Assembly: GCA_934373235.1 (NCBI GenBank)
Contig: CAKROW010000035.1
Location: 1 to 27,442, forward strand
Length of the DNA stretch: 27,442 nt
DNA from: an uncultured Blautia sp.
GTDB lineage: Bacteria > Bacillota > Clostridia > Lachnospirales > Lachnospiraceae
Direction of reading: 5' to 3'
Positions 7,275-14,674 of the stretch are shown piece after piece (position 1 is the stretch's first letter; every line of letters begins with the position of its first letter). Made by a program: the position numbers and the translations under genes. Under the pieces are notes generated by a model. That model was not told the DNA's origin and searched no databases. It saw only the letters and a program-made list of their open reading frames with translations.

Positions 7275-8510
7275 ATGAAGAAAAAAGTAATGAGTGCAGT
7301 TCTGGCAGCAGCGATGGTCGTGGGGATGGCAGGTAACGTGGTTACTGTTTCGGCAAAGGAGAAATATGATCTTACCTTATACAGCATCAACACCACAGAC
7401 CCGGATTTTGAAGACTGGCTTGAAAATGTGGAGGATGCCACAGGCCTGAACATTAATGTGATCGCAGCACCTACAGATACAGATACCCGTCAGCAGAAGA
7501 TCACCACAATGCTTTCCACAGGAGATGCTTCAGTGGATGTCATTGAGATCAACGATGAGATGAGCGCGGCATTTAAAAACTCCGGATGGCTGGAAGGGCT
7601 GAATGATACAGTAATGACAGATGATATCATTGATCAGTTTGCCCAGGGATATGTAAAGGATATGATCACAGATAAGGACGGAAACATCATCGGTGTTCCA
7701 GGCTATACAGGATATCTTGCATTCTGGGTAAATCAAGAGATCATGGATGAAGTCGGAATCAAATCCATTGATACAAAAGAGGACTTCATGAAGTATATGA
7801 AAGCTGTTTCCAAGGACGGAAGATTCGGTTACGGCGGTTCCTGGGAGAAAACTTATGCATTTAACGAGCTTGCACAGTTTGTAAATATGTTCGGCGGCGA
7901 TTATTTTGACTGGACAAAAGAGGAAAACAAGGAAGCAGTTCAGTTCCTTCACGATCTGGTTGCTGATAAAGAAACATCCATTGAGCAGATCGCTGATAAG
8001 TATGAGCAGATGAACCCGAAGATCAATGACGGAAAATACGGATGCTGGTTCATGTGGGGACTTGGAACAGATTATGCAAAGGCAGATATGCTTGGTGCAG
8101 ATAAGATCCACATGGAAATGGTACCGGATTTCAGCGGCAAGGGAGAACGTGCGATCTTTACAGACTCCTGGAGTTATGTTCTGAGCAAAGCATCCAAGAA
8201 TAAAGATGCAGCAGTGAAATTCCTCCAGTATATGGCTGACGAAGGCGGAATGGAAGCTTCCTATAAAGCATTTGACAGATATCCTGCTAGAAAGGATGTT
8301 GCGGAGAAGGTAGTTCCGGATTCTGACCCGGCAAAAGAAATGTACAGCAGATATGCAAATGAATGCAATGTACAGGGACGTCCGATGGTGGCACAGACAA
8401 TGGAATTTATCAGCGATATGGGAACGATCTTCCAGTCCTGCATGAAAGACGAGATCACAGTTGATGAGTTCTGCAAAAAGGCCCAGGATGTGGTAGATAT
8501 GTATAAGTAA
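7275..8510 (+). CDS. Carbohydrate ABC transporter solute-binding protein (no lipobox)
   Basis: A 411-residue family 1 extracellular solute-binding protein, the sugar-capturing part of a CUT1-type importer. The N-terminus is a signal peptide (MKKKVMSAVLAAAMVVGM) and the likely cleavage is after VSA near residue 28. The position where a lipoprotein would carry its anchoring cysteine reads MAGN instead of MAGC, so this protein may be secreted rather than lipid-anchored. Typical features follow: DVIEINDEM, FWVNQE, a central GGDYFDWT segment, and a hinge and C-terminal lobe. I chose the ATG at 7275 (GGAAAGGAAG upstream); an upstream in-frame start at 7233 would add 14 charged residues ahead of the signal peptide. 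It is the first gene of an operon with two permeases, a GH172 enzyme and a second, related binding protein at 11495. A strong hairpin directly follows it. The substrate is not known from sequence. Confidence 0.92.
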   Translation: MKKKVMSAVLAAAMVVGMAGNVVTVSAKEKYDLTLYSINTTDPDFEDWLENVEDATGLNINVIAAPTDTDTRQQKITTMLSTGDASVDVIEINDEMSAAFKNSGWLEGLNDTVMTDDIIDQFAQGYVKDMITDKDGNIIGVPGYTGYLAFWVNQEIMDEVGIKSIDTKEDFMKYMKAVSKDGRFGYGGSWEKTYAFNELAQFVNMFGGDYFDWTKEENKEAVQFLHDLVADKETSIEQIADKYEQMNPKINDGKYGCWFMWGLGTDYAKADMLGADKIHMEMVPDFSGKGERAIFTDSWSYVLSKASKNKDAAVKFLQYMADEGGMEASYKAFDRYPARKDVAEKVVPDSDPAKEMYSRYANECNVQGRPMVAQTMEFISDMGTIFQSCMKDEITVDEFCKKAQDVVDMYK

Positions 8511-8523
8511 AAAATATAAAAAC

Positions 8524-8563
8524 AGTAATGTAAAGCAGATGTAGAAGTCTGCTTTACATTACT
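8524..8563 (+). other. 16-bp perfect hairpin between binding-protein and permease genes
   Basis: A perfect 16-bp inverted repeat (8524-8539 with 8548-8563) closes an 8-base loop. No T tract follows, so it is unlikely to be a full terminator. Hairpins at this position in ABC importer operons are known to stabilise the upstream message and give more binding protein than permease. It ends 10 bases before the ribosome site of the next gene. Confidence 0.8.
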
Positions 8564-8586
8564 TGATGAACAGGGAGGAAAGTTCC

Positions 8587-9465
8587 ATGACAATAAGTAA
8601 AAAAACTATGAAGTGGATACCGTGGCTTTTGATCCTGCCGGTTGTACTGATCAGAGGCTTTACAACAGTATATCCTATTCTGATGACTGTGAAAAACAGC
8701 TTCTTTGATATCAGGATCCTTTCAGGTATCAATGAATTTATAGGCTTCAAGAATTACCTGAAGGTATTTTCTGATCCTAAAGTGCTCACATCGATCAGCT
8801 TTACGGCAATATTTGTTGTTGTTTCCATGATCCTGCATGTGATCCTCGGAGTTATCCTGGCACTGATCCTGAATATGAAATTCAAAGGCCGCCGTTTTCT
8901 GAGAACCATCGTGCTGATCCCGTGGGCTATGCCTGCAGTAGTAGCCGGTATGGCTGCAAAATGGGCATTTAACAATGATTATGGTCTTATCAATGATTTT
9001 ATCCGCTGGTTTGTACCGGGATACCAGAACAGCTGGCTGATCAATACAGGTACTGCAAGAGCAGCAGTAATTGCAATGGACCTGTGGAAGGATCTTCCGT
9101 TCTTTGCAATCCTTGTACTTTCAGGACTCCAGTTTATTTCCGGTGATATCTATGAGGCTGCAAAGGTAGACGGTGCAAACGGGATCCAGAGCTTTTTCCG
9201 GATCACACTTCCGCTGATCGCAAAAAATGTCCTGACTTTATGTATTCCGTTCACACTCTGGAGACTGACAACCTTCGATCTGGTTTATTCCATGACATCA
9301 GGAGGCCCTGGTGAGGATACTGCGCTGATCGCATACAGAATCACAACAGAAGCATTTACAAATCTAAACGTAGGATATGCTTCAGCGCTGGCCATGCTGC
9401 TGTTTGTTGTAATGGCGATCTTCAGCTGGCTGAACATACGTGTTATGAATAAGTTTGACAGTTAG
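8587..9465 (+). CDS. Carbohydrate ABC transporter permease (MalF-like)
   Basis: A 292-residue inner membrane permease of the binding-protein-dependent family, of the type that pairs with a MalG-like partner. About six hydrophobic helices are visible, beginning with WIPWLLILPVVLI and ending with ALAMLLFVVMAIF. The cytoplasmic EAA loop, which docks the ATPase, is EAAKVDGANGIQSFFRITLPL. The ATG at 8587 is preceded by GGGAGGAAAG; the frame is open slightly further upstream, but that would include the ribosome site. It is the second gene of the transporter operon, followed after 11 bases by the second permease. No ATPase gene is present in the cluster. Confidence 0.94.
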   Translation: MTISKKTMKWIPWLLILPVVLIRGFTTVYPILMTVKNSFFDIRILSGINEFIGFKNYLKVFSDPKVLTSISFTAIFVVVSMILHVILGVILALILNMKFKGRRFLRTIVLIPWAMPAVVAGMAAKWAFNNDYGLINDFIRWFVPGYQNSWLINTGTARAAVIAMDLWKDLPFFAILVLSGLQFISGDIYEAAKVDGANGIQSFFRITLPLIAKNVLTLCIPFTLWRLTTFDLVYSMTSGGPGEDTALIAYRITTEAFTNLNVGYASALAMLLFVVMAIFSWLNIRVMNKFDS

Positions 9466-9476
9466 GGGGAATTATC

Positions 9477-10331
9477 GTGAAGAATACAGGAAAATATAAT
9501 GTTTATCATAAAGTGGTATCCGTTGGGAGATGGATTCTGTTTGCAATCGTGGCTTTTCTGATCCTGTTCCCGGTTTACTGGATCTTTATTTCTTCGATCA
9601 CACCGGCAGGAGAACTGTTTAAAACACCCATTGATTATCTTCCGGATCATCCTACACTGGAAAGCTATAAATTCCTGATACAGAATGTAGGACTGCTTTC
9701 AAAGATCGGAAATACAGTTCTGATCGTCGGCCTTACACTTGTGATCAGCACTGTGCTGTGTGCAATGGCTGCTTATGGCTTCTCAAGGTTTAATTCAAAA
9801 GGAATCTCAGTTGCATTTGCTTTTGTTCTGGCTACCATGCTGATCCCTGAGGTTGTTACAGCCCGCCCTCTGTATGAATTTATGCAGAAGGTAAAACTGT
9901 ATGATACATATCCGGGACTTATCCTTCTTTATATCAGTACCGTTATACCGTTTACGGTTCTGATCCTCAGAAACTTTGTCGGCGAGATCCCGATCTCACT
10001 GGAGGAGGCAGCAGCTATTGACGGCGCATCTTTTTCACAGAGACTGTTTACGATCGTTCTGCCGCTGATGAAGCCGGCGATCGCTACCGTATGTATCATT
10101 AATTTTATCACATGTCTGAATAACTTTTTCACACCGTTGTTTTATTCAAATGGTATTCAGGTACTTTCAGTTTCCATCGTACAGCTTCCGTTACGTGACA
10201 ACATGTATGGAGTTCCGTGGGATCTGGTCAGCGCCATGGGATGGATAATCCTTCTTCCAATCATTATTTTTGTAGCTGTTTTTGAAAAACAGATCATGGA
10301 TGGTATCATGGCAGGTGGAGTAAAAGCGTAA
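9477..10331 (+). CDS. Carbohydrate ABC transporter permease (MalG-like)
   Basis: A 284-residue membrane permease, partner of the preceding MalF-like protein. It opens with a short cytoplasmic tail and the helix ILFAIVAFLILFPVYWIFIS, and carries the EAA loop EEAAAIDGASFSQRLFTIVLPLMKP. The C-terminal IMDGIMAGGVKA ending is characteristic of MalG-type permeases. The start is a GTG at 9477 preceded by AGGGGGA, 11 bases after the upstream stop. The next gene, a GH172 hydrolase, begins 37 bases downstream, indicating that import and cleavage are co-expressed. Confidence 0.95.
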   Translation: MKNTGKYNVYHKVVSVGRWILFAIVAFLILFPVYWIFISSITPAGELFKTPIDYLPDHPTLESYKFLIQNVGLLSKIGNTVLIVGLTLVISTVLCAMAAYGFSRFNSKGISVAFAFVLATMLIPEVVTARPLYEFMQKVKLYDTYPGLILLYISTVIPFTVLILRNFVGEIPISLEEAAAIDGASFSQRLFTIVLPLMKPAIATVCIINFITCLNNFFTPLFYSNGIQVLSVSIVQLPLRDNMYGVPWDLVSAMGWIILLPIIIFVAVFEKQIMDGIMAGGVKA

Positions 10332-10368
10332 ATATTTTTAAATTTCCAAAAGAGAGGAGAATGCAGAT

Positions 10369-11478
10369 ATGTATCAGGCGTTTACAGGCGGACTTGGAGG
10401 AATCGCACTTGCAAAGCACGGAAAAAGCCGTGCGATCAATGCGGAAAATCCTCATGGAGAAAAAGGCAGAGGCGGTATGGCTGCAAGCCATCTGGGACCA
10501 TCCAGAAAAGGAAGTCCCTGTCTTAAGGATATAGAGCCGGGAGCTGTGGTAACGCTGGCAGAAATGGAAGGACCGGGACAGATCAATCATATATGGATCA
10601 CCGTCGATAACAAGACTACAGAGGCAGATTGCTTTGTACTGAGGGATCTTGTGATCCGTATGTACTGGGATGACGAGGAAACTCCTTCCGTGGAAAGTCC
10701 TCTGGGCGATTTCTTCTGCTGCGGATTCGGAAGGGAATGTTTGGTAAATTCTGTTCCTGTGGCTGTTGTTCCTAACAGGGGATTTAACTGTTATTTCCCG
10801 ATGCCGTTTAAGAAGAAAGCAAAGATCACACTGGAAAATCAGCATGCAAATAAAATCCCGGCTTTCTTCTATCAGGTAGATTACTGTCTCTATGATGAGC
10901 TTCCGGACGATATTGCTTATTTCCATGCGCAGTGGAGACGGGAACGGTTGACAGAAAAAACAAAAGATTATACAATTTTGGATGGAGTAAAAGGAAAAGG
11001 CCATTACATAGGAACCTACATGGCGCTTACCACACTGGAACGTTACTGGTGGGGCGAGGGAGAAGTGAAATTTTATATTGACGGAGATGAGGAGTATCCG
11101 ACCATCTGCGGAACAGGAACGGAAGATTACTTTGGAGGTTCCTGGAGCTTTGCCAAACAGGTAGATGGAAAAACCGTGGAACAGAATTACAACACACCGT
11201 ATCTGGGATATCCGTATTATTCCGCCCATGACGAACTGATCCACAATTTTTATCATAATGATGACTGCCCGCCAATGCGAGGCTTTTACAGATGGCATTT
11301 ACAGGATCCGATCTGCTTTGAAGAGGATCTTCGTGTTACCATTCAGCAGATAGGCGTCGGATACCGTGGCCTGTTTGAACGACAGGATGATGTGGCAAGT
11401 GTAGCGTACTGGTATCAGACACTTCCTCATGCACCGTTCCAGCCGTTGATGTCAAAAGAGGACAGATGGCCCAGATAA
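10369..11478 (+). CDS. DUF2961 family / GH172 glycoside hydrolase
   Basis: A 369-residue protein of the DUF2961 family, now glycoside hydrolase family 172. Characterised members act on furanosides: an alpha-D-fructofuranosidase/difructose dianhydride I enzyme of Bifidobacterium dentium and D-arabinofuranosidases that degrade mycobacterial D-arabinan. The family signature is clear: GPGQINHIW (68-76), RDLVIRMYWDDEETPSVESPLGDFF (92-116), RYWWGEGEVKFYIDGDEEYP and GTGTEDYFGGSW. From recalled family alignments, Glu230 (in WGEG) and Glu252 (in GTGTED) are the probable nucleophile and acid/base; this is an inference. There is no signal peptide, so it should act in the cytoplasm on a sugar brought in by the neighbouring permeases. 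The ATG is preceded by GAGAGGAGAA. Substrate (fructan-derived, DFA-like or arabinofuranoside) cannot be decided from sequence. Confidence 0.92.
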   Translation: MYQAFTGGLGGIALAKHGKSRAINAENPHGEKGRGGMAASHLGPSRKGSPCLKDIEPGAVVTLAEMEGPGQINHIWITVDNKTTEADCFVLRDLVIRMYWDDEETPSVESPLGDFFCCGFGRECLVNSVPVAVVPNRGFNCYFPMPFKKKAKITLENQHANKIPAFFYQVDYCLYDELPDDIAYFHAQWRRERLTEKTKDYTILDGVKGKGHYIGTYMALTTLERYWWGEGEVKFYIDGDEEYPTICGTGTEDYFGGSWSFAKQVDGKTVEQNYNTPYLGYPYYSAHDELIHNFYHNDDCPPMRGFYRWHLQDPICFEEDLRVTIQQIGVGYRGLFERQDDVASVAYWYQTLPHAPFQPLMSKEDRWPR

Positions 11479-11494
11479 AAAAGGGTGATAGAGA

Positions 11495-12748
11495 TTGAAA
11501 AAACAGGTATTTTGCGGGGTGTTTGCCCTGGCTCTGGCAATGGCAGGATGTGGAGTCCAGAAGAAGGAGGCTGCATCTGATATTGCGCCGGAGAAGAGAC
11601 AGGAACTGACGATCCTCCATGTGGATGCAGGCACAGAGGGTTTTGATTCTTTTATCAACCAGGCGGAAAAAGATCTTGGAATAGAGATCCATATCGAAAA
11701 ATGTCCGGCTAATGCGGACAACCGCCAGGCTAAAATAGCAACTCTTCTGACATCAGGAGATGATTCAGTGGATCTGATCACAGTAAACGATGAGATGATA
11801 TCTGAATTTAAACATAAAGGCTTTCTTCTTCCGTTGGAAGACACGGTTATGACAGAGGAGACAGCGGTGAATTTTCCGCAGGGATACCTGAAAGAAATAT
11901 GCATGTCAGACGGGCATATTTTTTCGGTACCGTTCAGGATGGATATCATGGCATTCTGGGTGAACCAGGAATTGCTGGATCAGGCTGGCCTGGACAGACT
12001 ATCTGATCTCAGTGATATTGAGACATTTCAGAAAAAGCTTCAGAATACCGGGAAGCATGCATATGGTGATGCATGGGAAATTTCTTATATATATAACAGT
12101 ATCAGCGAGTTTACCAATTTTTTCGGTGGAGATTATACAGACTGGACTGATCCGAAAACCAGAGAAGCGGCAGAATACATGAAGCGAATGCTGGATACAG
12201 GGATAATATCAGAGGAAGAGCTGCTTGATCAGCATGAACAGCTGAATGAAAAATTTATAAACGGCCAGTATGGATGTATGTTCATGTATACCGGTGCGTT
12301 GAGTATTTTTAAGAGCGCAGGCGTTTATGGAAAAGATAAGATCCATATGGCACCATTTCCGGAATTTGACGAGAAGGTGACCAATATCGCAACCTGGCAG
12401 TATGTACTGAACAAAAATTCTGATCATAAAGAGGCAGCTCTGAAGTTCCTTCGGTATGTGTCCGGATATGAGGCCAGTAAAAATTACGGACTTCTGACAA
12501 AAATCTGTCCGGCAAGACTGGATGTGATCCAGGATAAAAGCTTTGATCTGGAGGGTATTGAAATCATCCGGCAATATCTGAAGGATTATAAGCTGAAGGC
12601 AAGACCACTGTGCGCCGATTCCATAGAAGCTGTTTCAGCTATGGGAACGGAATTTCAGGAATATGTGCTGGGACAGAAAACAGAAACGGAATTTTTCGCC
12701 GGGGCACAGAACTGTATAGACCAGTATTACAAAAAAGCATCGTACTGA
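11495..12748 (+). CDS. Second carbohydrate solute-binding lipoprotein, paralogue of the first
   Basis: A 417-residue family 1 solute-binding protein. It starts with a lipoprotein signal peptide and lipobox MAGC with Cys19, so it should be anchored to the membrane outer face. It aligns along its length with the protein at 7275 (shared elements include DNRQAKIATLLTSGD versus DTRQQKITTMLSTGD, VNDEM/INDEM, FWVNQE and FFGGDYTDWT), but identity is modest and the binding-cleft segments differ. The start is a TTG at 11495 with AAGGGTGAT upstream, 16 bases after the GH172 stop. It closes the transporter operon; a terminator overlaps its stop codon. Two binding proteins serving one permease pair suggests either two ligands or one protein with a signalling or scavenging role. 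Confidence 0.92.
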   Translation: MKKQVFCGVFALALAMAGCGVQKKEAASDIAPEKRQELTILHVDAGTEGFDSFINQAEKDLGIEIHIEKCPANADNRQAKIATLLTSGDDSVDLITVNDEMISEFKHKGFLLPLEDTVMTEETAVNFPQGYLKEICMSDGHIFSVPFRMDIMAFWVNQELLDQAGLDRLSDLSDIETFQKKLQNTGKHAYGDAWEISYIYNSISEFTNFFGGDYTDWTDPKTREAAEYMKRMLDTGIISEEELLDQHEQLNEKFINGQYGCMFMYTGALSIFKSAGVYGKDKIHMAPFPEFDEKVTNIATWQYVLNKNSDHKEAALKFLRYVSGYEASKNYGLLTKICPARLDVIQDKSFDLEGIEIIRQYLKDYKLKARPLCADSIEAVSAMGTEFQEYVLGQKTETEFFAGAQNCIDQYYKKASY

Positions 12749-12758
12749 TGCTTTTTTT
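12731..12758 (+). terminator. Terminator of the transporter operon
   Basis: An 11-bp stem (AAAAAAGCATC at 12731-12741, GATGCTTTTTT at 12747-12757) with a 5-base loop and a T tract. The left arm is made of the last codons of the second binding-protein gene and the stop codon lies at the foot of the loop, so the terminator is embedded in the coding end. Confidence 0.9.
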
Positions 12759-12793
12759 GCTGCGAAAAAATAAGAACTTTTTTTCAAAACATA

Positions 12794-12822
12794 TTGACAA
12801 ATATTTTACATGGTGATATCTT
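12794..12822 (+). promoter_or_regulatory. Sigma-A promoter of the heat-shock operon
   Basis: A perfect -35 TTGACA (12794-12799) is separated by 17 bases from TATCTT (12817-12822), a 4 of 6 match to the -10. It lies 14 bases upstream of a perfect CIRCE operator, which therefore falls in the start-site/leader region. Confidence 0.85.
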
Positions 12823-12836
12823 AAAGACTGTAGATG

Positions 12837-12863
12837 TTAGCACTCCACTAAAATGAGTGCTAA
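12837..12863 (+). promoter_or_regulatory. CIRCE operator (HrcA binding site)
   Basis: A perfect TTAGCACTC-N9-GAGTGCTAA inverted repeat (arms 12837-12845 and 12855-12863). This is the operator bound by HrcA with GroEL as co-factor, and it sits between the promoter and hrcA. One further base pair (G/C) extends the arms on each side. It implies heat induction and autoregulation of the whole operon. Confidence 0.98.
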
Positions 12864-12923
12864 CAGATATAAAAAAAGAATCAACATCCGTCAGGAAGGA
12901 TAAAAAGGAAAGGAGATGGCTTC

Positions 12924-13964
12924 ATGGAAGAGGTGTTGAATGAGCGCAAGCAAAAAATTTTAAAAGCAATCATCAAAACCTATATGGAGACCGGTGAACC
13001 GGTTGGATCCAGAACCATTTCCAAGTATGCGGATCTCAATGTAAGCTCCGCAACCATCCGAAATGAAATGTCAGACCTGACAGATATGGGCTATATCGTC
13101 CAGCCTCATACCTCCGCAGGAAGAATTCCCTCAGATAAGGGCTACAGACTTTACGTCAATGAGCTGATGAAGGAGAAGGAAGCAGAGGTGGCAGAGCTAA
13201 GGGATCTGATCATCGAGAAGACAGACAAGATGGATAAGGTGCTTAAGAAAGTGGCGAAGGTTCTTGCCTCCAATACCAATTACGCAACCATGGTTTCCGT
13301 TCCGCAGTACAGCGGCAACAAAATCAAATTTATCCAGTTGTCCAGAATGAGTGATCTCCAGCTTGTAGCGGTAGTTGTCAGTGATAACAATACCGTAAGG
13401 AACCAGATCATCAATCTGGATGAGGAGATGGATGACCAGACGATCCTGAAACTGAATCTTCTGCTTAATACCAATCTGAATGGTATACCGATCCAGGATA
13501 TCAGTCTTGGAATGATCGCCAGACTGAAGGAACAGGCAGGAAGCCACAGTGGTGTGGTTGCCACAGTTCTGGATGCGGTGGCTGCTACCATTCACGTGGA
13601 AGAGGAAGATATGGAGATCTACACCTCAGGAGCTACCAACATTTTCAAGTATCCGGAACTTGCGGATAAGGAGAAGGCAACCGAGCTGATCTCAGCATTT
13701 GAGGAGAAGCATGAGCTTGCTGATCTTGTGAAAGAGCAGATGTCAGATGGAGAGAACACAGGAATTCAGGTTTATATCGGTGATGAGATGCCGATACAGA
13801 CCATGAAAGACTGCAGTATTGTCACTGCCAGATATGAACTGGGTGACGGAATGTACGGAACCATCGGAATCATCGGTCCCAAGCGAATGGATTATGAGAA
13901 TGTGGTTGACAGCCTGAAGGAACTGAAGAATCATCTGGACGGCGTTTTGAAGAAGAAAACTTAG
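12924..13964 (+). CDS. hrcA: Heat-inducible transcription repressor HrcA
   Basis: A 346-residue repressor of class I heat-shock genes that binds CIRCE and is kept active by GroEL. The N-terminal winged helix-turn-helix spans about 1-75 (ERKQKILKAIIKTYMETGEPVGSRTI then SSATIRNEMSDLTDMGYIVQPHTSAGRIPSDKGYRLYV, the family signature). The GAF-like central and dimerisation domains follow, ending with GTIGIIGPKRMDYENVVDSL. The ATG at 12924 is preceded by AAAGGAGAT. It is the first gene of the operon hrcA-grpE-dnaK-dnaJ and is under a perfect CIRCE, so it represses itself. Length and motifs are fully typical. Confidence 0.98.
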   Translation: MEEVLNERKQKILKAIIKTYMETGEPVGSRTISKYADLNVSSATIRNEMSDLTDMGYIVQPHTSAGRIPSDKGYRLYVNELMKEKEAEVAELRDLIIEKTDKMDKVLKKVAKVLASNTNYATMVSVPQYSGNKIKFIQLSRMSDLQLVAVVVSDNNTVRNQIINLDEEMDDQTILKLNLLLNTNLNGIPIQDISLGMIARLKEQAGSHSGVVATVLDAVAATIHVEEEDMEIYTSGATNIFKYPELADKEKATELISAFEEKHELADLVKEQMSDGENTGIQVYIGDEMPIQTMKDCSIVTARYELGDGMYGTIGIIGPKRMDYENVVDSLKELKNHLDGVLKKKT

Positions 13965-13982
13965 AAAGGCGGTAGAAAAACA

Positions 13983-14621
13983 GTGTCGGAGGAAACAAAG
14001 AAGAAATCCGAAGAGCAGGAAGCGGAGAATGAGATTCCCGTAACTGATGGAGATCAGGCAGAAGAAAACCTGACACCTGAGGGAGAAGAGCTGCCGGAGG
14101 AAGAAAAGAAAACTCCAGGCGAAGATGAAGCTGCCTCAGTGGATAAAAAAGAAGAGAAAAACAAGACTTCATTCTTCGGAAAGAAGAAAAAAGATAAATC
14201 CGAGCAGAAGGTGGAGGAGCTTACCGATCGCCTGAAGCGAACCATGGCTGAATTTGATAATTTCCGTAAACGGACCGAAAAAGAAAAATCCAGCATGTAT
14301 ATCATCGGAGCAAAAGAAATCGTAGAAAAGATTCTGCCGGTTGTGGATAACTTTGAGAGAGGTCTTGCACAGGCACAGGAAGGCGATGCTTTTGCAGATG
14401 GAATGAAAATGATCTACAAGCAGCTTACCACTACACTGGATGACCTTGGCGTCAAGCCGATCGAAGCAGTGGGAAAAGAATTCAACCCGGATTTCCATAA
14501 TGCAGTGATGCATGTGGAGGATGAAGAGGTTGGCGAGAATATCGTGGTGGAAGAGTTCCAGAAAGGTTATACCTACAAGGATTTCGTGGTACGCCACAGC
14601 ATGGTGAAGGTTGCTAACTGA
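13983..14621 (+). CDS. grpE: Nucleotide exchange factor GrpE
   Basis: GrpE releases ADP from DnaK, acting as a homodimer. The 212-residue product has a long, highly charged and probably disordered N-terminus (1-72, rich in Glu and Lys), then the coiled-coil stalk with the family signature FDNFRKRTEKEK, and a C-terminal beta domain containing GVKPIEAVGKEFNPDFHNAVMH and GYTYKDFVVRHSMVKVAN. The start is a GTG at 13983 with AAAGGCGG upstream, 18 bases after hrcA. The charged tail is longer than in E. coli GrpE, as often seen in Clostridia. Confidence 0.97.
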   Translation: MSEETKKKSEEQEAENEIPVTDGDQAEENLTPEGEELPEEEKKTPGEDEAASVDKKEEKNKTSFFGKKKKDKSEQKVEELTDRLKRTMAEFDNFRKRTEKEKSSMYIIGAKEIVEKILPVVDNFERGLAQAQEGDAFADGMKMIYKQLTTTLDDLGVKPIEAVGKEFNPDFHNAVMHVEDEEVGENIVVEEFQKGYTYKDFVVRHSMVKVAN

Positions 14622-14651
14622 TTGACAGGAAGTTGTGATTTTACAGATAAA
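14622..14651 (+). promoter_or_regulatory. Possible internal promoter before dnaK
   Basis: A perfect TTGACA begins right after the grpE stop, and GATAAA (4 of 6 to -10) lies 18 bases later, about 23 bases before the dnaK ATG. There is no CIRCE here. An internal constitutive promoter could raise DnaK levels, but the weak -10 keeps this tentative. Confidence 0.25.
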
Positions 14652-14674
14652 GACTAAAACAGGAGGAAAAAATC

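Noticed and set aside
10306..11298. 330-codon minus-strand frame opposite the GH172 gene
   Set aside because: Low-complexity, Cys/Phe/Ile-rich product typical of an antisense shadow; the plus-strand frame has clear DUF2961 motifs.
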